In this document: piece after piece, positions 4,875-9,253 of the stretch
Layout of the letters: each line of letters starts with the position of its first letter
Numbering within the stretch: the stretch's first letter is position 1
Assembly: GCA_945906715.1 (NCBI GenBank)
Contig: CAMDRK010000087.1
Location: 1-9,253, forward strand
Source: Nitrospira lenta
Lineage (GTDB): Bacteria > Nitrospirota > Nitrospiria > Nitrospirales > Nitrospiraceae
Direction of reading: 5' to 3'
Length of the DNA stretch: 9,253 bases
The notes under the pieces: model-generated
The model's input: the letters and a program-made list of their open reading frames with translations, nothing else
Database searches by the model: none
Told to the model about the DNA's origin: nothing
Program-made: the position numbers and the translations under genes

Positions 4875-6650
4875 ATGATTACGCGTCCCAAGAAGCCGCT
4901 GCCGCGTTATTGTGCCGCCCCTGCGCTCCAGTGGGCTGCTCGTCCGGATCCGACCCCGATCCTACTAGCGTCCGGGCTGGAACCGGCCCAGGTTGAAGTG
5001 ATTCTTCAACCCTACGGCCTCCAACGCATTAAAGATGCCGATGCGAATCTGCAGTCAATGGCGGGCGATCCACACCAACGGCGCCAGTTGGCAGTCATTC
5101 TACCCTCGTTGCTTGAGGCCATTGGGAAGACTGCTGATCCGGATCTGGCCTTGAACCAATGGGAACGTTGGCTTGCAAGCGGAGTCAGCCGCTCGGCCGT
5201 GTTGGAATACCTGCGCAGCGCCCCCCGCATGGTGGACCTGGTCTGCGTGATATTCGGAAACAGTAACTCGCTCGCCTCTACCCTCGTCCGTGATCCGTTG
5301 CTGCTGTACTGGCTGGCCCAACAAAATGTACTGTCCACCGCGCCGACCAAGATTGGGATGGAGCGTACGGTCCGGCAGAATCTGGAGACGGTCGATGCCA
5401 CGGAACTCAAATTGGACGCGCTCAGACGATTCCGCCGTCGAGAGATGCTGCGCATCGGCGTACGGGATCTCCTCCGGTTAGCCGATGTGGTCGAAACGAC
5501 CGCTTCTCTCTCAGACCTGGCCTCGGTCCTCATCGATGCCGCCTATCACATTGTCGATGCCGGGTTACGATCTCAGTACGGCATTCCCATGCATCGCAAT
5601 CGTCAGGGGCGGTGGGTGGAGACAGGCTTCACGGTCATTGGGATGGGAAAGCTGGGTGGGCATGAGCTCAATTACAGCTCCGATGTAGACGTGCTCTATG
5701 TCTGTGAATCCCATGAGGGAGAAACCAGGCCGGCTGCGCCCAGAGGCGTGAAGGCAAAGGGCTCTGTGCAGCGGGGGCTATCCAATGAAGAATACTTTGA
5801 AATTCTCGCGCGGGAGCTGACGAAGGCGCTGACCGAACAGACCCATGAGGGGTATCTCTATCGCGTCGATCTCCGTTTGCGGGCAGAAGGTTCGGTGGGG
5901 CAGCTCACTCGCTCGCTCGACGAGTACGATAAGTACTATCGGACGAGAGGGCAAGTGTGGGAACGGTTGGCCTTGCTGAAGGCCTGGCCCATCGCCGGGT
6001 CGCAGGAGGTCGGGAAATCGTTCGTCAAGCAGGTGCGGCCCTTCGTGCTAGGGGCCCCATCGGAACTTTCGGCTGTCGAACAGGGGCTCGCGATCGTCGA
6101 GGAGGTCCGATCGGTCAAGGAACGAATCGACGCGAAGATGGCGGAACGAGGGCAGGAGCAGCGCAACGTGAAGCTGGGAGGCGGAGGCATCCGCGAGATC
6201 GAATTTTTCGTCCAAACGATCCAAGCGCTTGCCGGCCGTCGATTGTCAGGAATCTTGGATCGAGGAACCATCGGATCGTTAGCGCGACTTCACAAGGCCG
6301 GCATCCTTTCAGCGAAACAGCAGGGCGGCCTTACCCGTGCCTATCAGTTTCTTCGAGACGTCGAGCATAAGCTGCAGATGGTGCACGATATGCAAACACA
6401 CGCGCTGCCGGATCGGCAGGATAAGCTCGAACGTTGCGCGATCCGCATGGGCTACACGGGGACGAGTCGATCGGTCGCCCTCAATCAGTTTCAAGCCGAC
6501 CATGCAGCTCATAGGACTGTCGTGCACGACATCTTCCGTTCGTTCTTCGAAACGCCAAAGACTTCCAAGTTGTTCAAGGCGGTGTTGAGAGCCATCAAAA
6601 AGCGTAACAGGCCGATCAGAAGGCTGAAGCTGGGAAGGCATTCAGGCTGA
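4875..6650 (+). CDS. glnE: Half-length GlnE-type adenylyltransferase (single nucleotidyltransferase module)
   Basis: A 591-aa protein resembling the N-terminal half of GlnE, which in E. coli is about 946 aa and carries two catalytic modules. Visible are the GlnE upstream helical region (LVCVIFGNSNSLASTLVRDPLLLYWL, 122-147; RRFRRREMLRIGVRDLL, 184-200), the nucleotidyltransferase motif GMGKLGGHELNYSSDVDVLY (256-275) with intact D270/D272, the second acidic motif YRVDLRLRAEG (329-339), the WERLALLKAWPIAG segment (362-375) and the helical domain KLGGGGIREIEFFVQ (433-447). The second catalytic half is replaced by a short basic tail (about 560-591). Its predicted role is covalent AMP control of glutamine synthetase, with the divergent ACT-bearing protein supplying the other activity. 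Which one adds and which removes AMP cannot be told from sequence. The stop codon lies inside a short repeat (6641-6652). Confidence 0.85.
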   Translation: MITRPKKPLPRYCAAPALQWAARPDPTPILLASGLEPAQVEVILQPYGLQRIKDADANLQSMAGDPHQRRQLAVILPSLLEAIGKTADPDLALNQWERWLASGVSRSAVLEYLRSAPRMVDLVCVIFGNSNSLASTLVRDPLLLYWLAQQNVLSTAPTKIGMERTVRQNLETVDATELKLDALRRFRRREMLRIGVRDLLRLADVVETTASLSDLASVLIDAAYHIVDAGLRSQYGIPMHRNRQGRWVETGFTVIGMGKLGGHELNYSSDVDVLYVCESHEGETRPAAPRGVKAKGSVQRGLSNEEYFEILARELTKALTEQTHEGYLYRVDLRLRAEGSVGQLTRSLDEYDKYYRTRGQVWERLALLKAWPIAGSQEVGKSFVKQVRPFVLGAPSELSAVEQGLAIVEEVRSVKERIDAKMAERGQEQRNVKLGGGGIREIEFFVQTIQALAGRRLSGILDRGTIGSLARLHKAGILSAKQQGGLTRAYQFLRDVEHKLQMVHDMQTHALPDRQDKLERCAIRMGYTGTSRSVALNQFQADHAAHRTVVHDIFRSFFETPKTSKLFKAVLRAIKKRNRPIRRLKLGRHSG

Positions 6651-6667
6651 AGGGGTTCAGGCTGAAG
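6621..6667 (+). repeat. Short direct repeats AGGCTGAAG across the end of the half-GlnE gene
   Basis: AGGCTGAAG occurs at 6621-6629, 6644-6652 and 6659-6667. The last two are part of the longer TTCAGGCTGAAG (6641-6652 and 6656-6667), which is itself nearly palindromic. The gene's TGA stop (6648-6650) lies inside the second copy, so repeat gain or loss would change the C-terminus. From 6668 to about 6780 I see nothing else. Confidence 0.6.
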
Positions 6668-6783
6668 GCTGGAGGTCAGAGGTCGGAATACTTCCGTCAC
6701 ACAAACTCACCCGTTCCCATTTTCCCATCACCGAGAGAACCGCCATTATTGTTCGTGTGCTGCTGCGTGAGTTCACCTAGTTC

Positions 6784-6829
6784 TTGACTCCTATACGCGT
6801 GGGAATAAGATCATTGTAAGAACGATCTT
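6784..6829 (+). promoter_or_regulatory. Promoter and overlapping inverted repeat upstream of the winged-helix gene
   Basis: TTGACT (6784-6789) and TAAGAT (6806-6811), 16 bp apart, make a reasonable sigma-70-type promoter with start near 6818. The -10 overlaps an inverted repeat, AAGATC (6807-6812) with GATCTT (6824-6829), whose inner TT...AA bases at 6814-6815 and 6821-6822 also pair. It could be an operator, perhaps for the downstream winged-helix protein itself. That link is inference. Confidence 0.42.
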
Positions 6830-6879
6830 GCTGTCAACCTATGCAGGGTTGCTGTTTACCGCACCGAATGGAGGCCGCC

Positions 6880-7170
6880 ATGAATTCTACTATCGAGTCG
6901 CCTGGCCCGTCAGTCCTCACCGACGAAAAAATCGTCGCGGCATTAAAAATGAGCGGGCCGTTGACGATTGAAGAGATGTCTTCAATCCCTGGGATGAGTT
7001 GGGTGCAAGTCTTCTCAGCCGTTGACCGGCTCAGCCGCTCCGGTGTGGTATCTCTGCGCAGGATTGGTCTAGGGTATCAGGTGGTCTACAACCAGGCTGC
7101 CCCGTCGCCATCAGGATCACTCCCGCAACCGTCAGCGGTAGTTGCCGAAACATCGCTGCCACAAGTCTGA
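6880..7170 (+). CDS. Small winged helix-turn-helix protein
   Basis: A 96-aa protein with a single winged-helix domain. Residues 15-24 (DEKIVAALKM) and 28-37 (LTIEEMSSIP) look like the first helices, 40-54 (SWVQVFSAVDRLSRS) like the recognition helix, and 55-70 (GVVSLRRIGLGYQVVY) like the wing. The remainder is a Pro/Ser-rich flexible tail. It resembles MarR/DprA-type winged helices, but no sensing domain is present, so target and ligand are unknown. I chose ATG 6880 because GGAGG (6870-6874) lies 5 nt before it. A longer frame from 6841 lacks a ribosome site. Small stand-alone proteins of this kind often regulate their own or nearby genes. Confidence 0.65.
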   Translation: MNSTIESPGPSVLTDEKIVAALKMSGPLTIEEMSSIPGMSWVQVFSAVDRLSRSGVVSLRRIGLGYQVVYNQAAPSPSGSLPQPSAVVAETSLPQV

Positions 7171-7177
7171 CGGTGGA

Positions 7178-7558
7178 CTACTCGGTATACTGTAGGTCGC
7201 GATCACTGGCCAGGGAAAGGTACGCTTCTCCCCACTGATGCGGACTTTCGAGACCCCACGCTTCCTCGATATTGATCGGCTTGAACCGTAAGCCGTGAAT
7301 CCCTCCATAGACCAGATGTGTCAGTCCCGCGCCGGAATCTTCCACCAACTGAGCATAGGCCTGGCATGCAGGGATTGCGGCATTGTCGCTCCAGCCTGTG
7401 ACCCAGTACCATTCGCCGGCAGGGTTTCGTTCGTAGAGTTTGACGTGTAGGACTGGGCGAGCGGGTCTGATTTCCTTGAACCGCGCAAAGACACTCGCCT
7501 CACAATTATCGTTTGATTCGACTTCGACGATCACCGGGCGTTCCCTCGGTTTATTCAC
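7178..7558 (-). CDS. Hypothetical protein, conserved-looking but unrecognised
   Basis: I do not recognise this family. From GTG 7558 the product is 126 aa, beginning VNKPRERPVIVEVESND, with a central segment rich in aromatic residues (VLHVKLYERNPAGEWYWVTGWSD) and an acidic end. No signal peptide or membrane segment is evident, so it is probably cytoplasmic. The frame extends upstream to an ATG at 7633, but those 25 extra residues (MTGSADRPPGSSCF...) are encoded by a repeat with a palindrome (7593-7678) and look like translated intergenic DNA, so I prefer GTG. The gene is convergent with the winged-helix gene, stop to stop 7 bp apart. Codon use and length suggest a real gene, but the evidence is modest. 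Confidence 0.55.
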   Translation of the reverse strand: MNKPRERPVIVEVESNDNCEASVFARFKEIRPARPVLHVKLYERNPAGEWYWVTGWSDNAAIPACQAYAQLVEDSGAGLTHLVYGGIHGLRFKPINIEEAWGLESPHQWGEAYLSLASDRDLQYTE

Positions 7559-7592
7559 ACTGGCGCTTATTCTAGCGCGATTCAAGGCCAAG

Positions 7593-7678
7593 AAACACGA
7601 AGAACCCGGCGGACGATCCGCCGAGCCGGTCACTGTTCACACCCAGCTATCTGCTATACGCCATGAGACATGCTCTTC
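7593..7678. repeat. Dispersed intergenic repeat, copy 1 (degenerate hairpin plus GCTATACGCCAT)
   Basis: It starts with AAACACGAAG, then has the perfect inverted repeat CGGCGGA (7607-7613) / TCCGCCG (7617-7623), then AGCTAT (7645), GCTATACGCCAT (7653-7664) and GCTCTTC (7672-7678). The same elements occur in the same order at 8338-8419. This copy lies between two divergent genes, where a terminator would not be expected. Confidence 0.6.
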
Positions 7679-7682
7679 TATC

Positions 7683-7704
7683 GAGCCATACGAACATATG
7701 GCTC
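7683..7704. promoter_or_regulatory. Candidate operator upstream of the brnTA-like pair
   Basis: GAGCCATA (7683-7690) and TATGGCTC (7697-7704) form a perfect 8-bp inverted repeat with a 6-nt centre, ending 29 bp before the toxin start. BrnTA-type operons are autoregulated by the ribbon-helix-helix antitoxin, so this is a fair candidate site. No convincing -35/-10 pair was found here (TAATCT at 7722-7727 is the best -10). Confidence 0.4.
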
Positions 7705-7733
7705 TTCAGTCGTATTCATGCTAATCTTCCGCT

Positions 7734-8024
7734 ATGGACAAGGCCCGTTTCGAGTGGGATCGAGCAAAGGATCTGGAGAATCAGGAGAAGCATGGAATTT
7801 CTTTTGCGACGGCGCAATTGGCGTTCGCCGATCCTTTTCGTGTCATTGCGGAAGACCTTTCCCACAGCACGGTGGAGAAGCGGTTCTACTGCTTTGGCCT
7901 CGTCGAGGGCGGCGTGCTGACCGTTCGGTTCACGTATCGCAGTCATGTCATTCGAATTTTCGGGGCCGGCTATTGGCGGAAAGGGAGGCAACTGTATGAG
8001 CGCGAATGTCAAATACACGAATGA
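7734..8024 (+). CDS. brnT: BrnT-family toxin (RelE-like ribonuclease) of a type II toxin-antitoxin pair
   Basis: A 96-aa protein matching the BrnT pattern: FEWDRAKDLENQEKHGISFATAQLAFADP (6-34), then VEKRFYCFGLVEGGVLTVRFTYRSHVIRIFGAGYW (47-81) and a C-terminal RQLYE (85-89). BrnT proteins are small RNases that block translation and are held in check by the adjacent antitoxin. The C-terminal strand normally reads close to RIISAR, but here it is RIFGAGYW, so an arginine common in the family is missing. The activity may be altered. The start has no ribosome site, and the -10-like TAATCT lies 6 nt before it, so a short or absent leader is possible. It overlaps the antitoxin by 29 bp. Confidence 0.82.
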   Translation: MDKARFEWDRAKDLENQEKHGISFATAQLAFADPFRVIAEDLSHSTVEKRFYCFGLVEGGVLTVRFTYRSHVIRIFGAGYWRKGRQLYERECQIHE

Positions 8025-8286
8025 GCCGCTAGGGGACTTGAAGGTCGTTCCTGATTTTCTTCCTCGCCCGGAGGATCTTGTGTTTCAAGATGAAGGGGTG
8101 AAGGTGACCATTGCCCTGAGTAAGCGAAGCGTGGAGTTTTTCAAGGGCGAAGCGCAGAAGCACCGTACCCAGTACCAGCGGATGATTCGTCGACTACTCG
8201 ATGCGTATGCGGAGCACCACACGAGCCGCCGCACAGCAAGGACTACCCGTGTGCGCTCGAAGGTTGCGCGCAGAGGGGCGGTGTAA
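7996..8286 (+). CDS. CopG-type ribbon-helix-helix antitoxin partner of BrnT (BrnA-like)
   Basis: A 96-aa protein with a ribbon-helix-helix domain: strand VKVTIAL (35-41), first helix KRSVEFFKGEAQKH (43-56) and second helix YQRMIRRLLDAYAEHH (60-75). It would bind BrnT through its N-terminal part (DFLPRPEDLVF) and repress the operon as a dimer. The final 24 residues are very arginine-rich (SRRTARTTRVRSKVARRGAV) and probably contact nucleic acid or are disordered. ATG 7996 is chosen because GGGAGG (7983-7988) lies 7 nt upstream. The frame opens earlier at 7945 but without a ribosome site. It is more like CopG antitoxins than classic BrnA, which places the RHH differently, so I leave the symbol blank. 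Confidence 0.8.
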   Translation: MSANVKYTNEPLGDLKVVPDFLPRPEDLVFQDEGVKVTIALSKRSVEFFKGEAQKHRTQYQRMIRRLLDAYAEHHTSRRTARTTRVRSKVARRGAV

Positions 8287-8317
8287 GCAACTGGCGCTTG
8301 ATGGCTTGATAGTCGTG

Positions 8318-8335
8318 CCCTCCTGCGTAGGAGGG
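8318..8335. repeat. Perfect stem-loop between the antitoxin gene and the groEL terminator
   Basis: CCCTCCT (8318-8324) and AGGAGGG (8329-8335) form a perfect 7-bp stem with a GCGT loop, 31 bp after the antitoxin stop. No T-tract follows on the plus strand. With the longer hairpin at 8341-8381 it makes a tandem pair that could block read-through from either side. Confidence 0.45.
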
Positions 8336-8337
8336 AG

Positions 8338-8419
8338 AAAACACGAAGGGCCCGGTGGGATCACCACCGGGCCCTTCGTGTCTTACTCCGAGCTATAGGC
8401 TATACGCCATTAGCTCTTC
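8338..8419. repeat. Dispersed intergenic repeat, copy 2 (includes the groEL terminator)
   Basis: It has AAACACGAAG (8338-8347), a long perfect hairpin, AGCTAT (8391), GCTATACGCCAT (8399-8410) and GCTCTTC (8413-8419), in the same order as 7593-7678. GCTATACGCCAT is identical in both copies, while the hairpin is better preserved here. Confidence 0.6.
8341..8381 (-). terminator. Strong intrinsic terminator of groEL, probably bidirectional
   Basis: An 18-bp perfect stem, ACACGAAGGGCCCGGTGG (8341-8358) with CCACCGGGCCCTTCGTGT (8364-8381), encloses a GATCA loop. On the minus strand it is followed by TTTTCT, so it lies 47 bp past the groEL stop in the right position for an intrinsic terminator. On the plus strand TCTT follows, giving weaker termination of transcripts from the toxin-antitoxin pair. 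Confidence 0.88.
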
Positions 8420-8428
8420 GTTCTTGTC

Positions 8429-9253
8429 TTAGTACATGCCTTCCATGCCGTGGTTGTGTCCACCGCCGCCGCCACCGGCCTGTTCTTTCTTCTCTTCCGG
8501 CAGTTCGGTGATCATCACCTCGGTCGTGAGCATCAATCCCGCCACGCTCGCGGCGTTTTGCAACGCGCAACGAGATACCTTGGTCGGATCGATGATGCCG
8601 GCCTTGATCATGTCCACATATTCCTCGGTTGCGGCGTTGTAGCCGCCGCTGAGGTTCTTGTCATTGCGCACTTTCTCAACGATGACAGAGCCTTCCATCC
8701 CAGCATTGAACGCAATTTGACGAATCGGCTCTTCGAGCGCACGGCGGATGATGTTGACACCCACCTGCTGCTCGGCATTCAGCTTGAGCGAATCCAATGC
8801 GCTGATGCATCGGAGATAGGCCGTTCCGCCGCCCGGGACGATTCCTTCTTCGACGGCTGCCTTGGTGGCGTGCAATGCGTCTTCGACGCGCGCCTTCTTT
8901 TCCTTCATTTCGGTTTCGGTTGCGGCACCGACGTTGATGACGGCCACACCGCCCACGAGCTTCGCGAGGCGCTCTTGGAGCTTCTCCCGATCGTAGTCGG
9001 AGGTCGTCTCATCGATCTGTGCCTTGATCTGCTTCACGCGGCCTTCGATCTTCTTAGAATCGCCGAAGCCTTCCACGATCGTGGTGTTGTCCTTGTCGAC
9101 CGTGATGCGCTTGGCGCGGCCGAGGTCCGTGAGCTTCACGTTTTCCAGCTTGATGCCGATGTCTTCCGAGATCACCTGGCCGCCGGTGAGGATCGAGATA
9201 TCCTCCAGCATGGCCTTGCGGCGATCGCCGAATCCAGGGGCCTTGATGGCCGT
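8429..9253 (-). CDS. groEL: GroEL chaperonin (60 kDa), C-terminal half, partial at right edge
   Basis: 274 residues of GroEL reach the window edge, matching roughly residues 274 to the end of the ~545-aa protein. The first residues (TAIKAPGFGDRRKAMLEDI) belong to the apical domain. GAATETEMKEKKARVEDALHA carries the aspartate equivalent to E. coli D398 that is needed for ATP hydrolysis, and EEGIVPGGGTAY and YNAATEEYVDMIKAGIIDPTKV are equatorial-domain landmarks. GroEL forms two stacked seven-membered rings that, with GroES, fold cytoplasmic proteins. The tail is GGGGGGHNHGMEGMY rather than the repeated GGM tail of E. coli. The start and any groES lie beyond the right edge. It reads toward the toxin-antitoxin pair and ends at the strong hairpin at 8341-8381. 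Confidence 0.97.
   Translation of the reverse strand, partial: TAIKAPGFGDRRKAMLEDISILTGGQVISEDIGIKLENVKLTDLGRAKRITVDKDNTTIVEGFGDSKKIEGRVKQIKAQIDETTSDYDREKLQERLAKLVGGVAVINVGAATETEMKEKKARVEDALHATKAAVEEGIVPGGGTAYLRCISALDSLKLNAEQQVGVNIIRRALEEPIRQIAFNAGMEGSVIVEKVRNDKNLSGGYNAATEEYVDMIKAGIIDPTKVSRCALQNAASVAGLMLTTEVMITELPEEKKEQAGGGGGGHNHGMEGMY

Noticed and set aside
6841..6879. Upstream ATG for the winged-helix protein
   Set aside because: The ATG at 6880 has a well-spaced GGAGG and gives a better N-terminus, and 6841 has no ribosome site.
7945..7995. Upstream ATG for the BrnT-partner antitoxin
   Set aside because: The extra 17 residues lie inside the toxin gene, and the ATG at 7996 has GGGAGG at the right distance.
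1501..8286. The two toxin-antitoxin pairs and GlnE genes as a single defence island
   Set aside because: There is no nuclease, sensor or effector typical of phage defence besides the two ordinary toxin-antitoxin pairs, and the GlnE modules carry metabolic GlnE motifs throughout.

Overview
The window looks like chromosomal DNA of a Gram-negative-type bacterium with moderately high GC. I think a Nitrospira-like member of the Nitrospirota is most likely. This rests on the style of the GroEL C-terminus, the split GlnE genes, the small winged-helix protein and dispersed intergenic repeats of a kind I associate with that group. It is a judgement from memory, not a search result.

Layout. Positions 1-1077 hold the right part of an IS21-family insertion sequence: the last codons of istA, a complete istB overlapping it by ATGA, and a right end with repeated ACCGGACA boxes. 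Positions 1078-1305 look like the right end of a second, decayed IS21-type element, with a hairpin and two tandem 14-bp terminal repeats. Positions 1456-2209 are a HigBA-type toxin-antitoxin operon, toxin first, with a perfect palindrome over its promoter. Positions 2210-2534 are gene-free but carry an inverted-repeat array. Positions 2535-6650 are two long, divergent genes whose start codons are 36 bp apart. Both encode GlnE-type (glutamine synthetase adenylyltransferase) nucleotidyltransferase modules: a 767-aa protein with two N-terminal ACT domains and one catalytic module, and a 591-aa protein with a single module resembling the N-terminal half of ordinary GlnE. Then come a 96-aa winged-helix protein (6880-7170), a convergent hypothetical gene (7178-7558 or to 7633), a BrnT/BrnA-like toxin-antitoxin pair (7734-8286), a strong bidirectional terminator, and the C-terminal half of groEL running off the right edge on the minus strand.

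How the genes work together. The core is nitrogen control. The usual two-domain GlnE seems to be divided between two proteins made from one compact divergent promoter region, and the ACT domains normally found at the end of GlnD (the PII uridylyltransferase) sit on one of them. I infer that one protein may sense glutamine directly while the pair adenylylates and deadenylylates glutamine synthetase. Around this core the DNA is accessory in character: an insertion sequence, two toxin-antitoxin modules and repeats. groEL is ordinary housekeeping.

Most notable items: the divergent split GlnE with ACT domains, its apparently leaderless promoters, the nested IS21 ends, and an ~85-bp terminator-containing repeat present twice (7593-7678 and 8338-8419).
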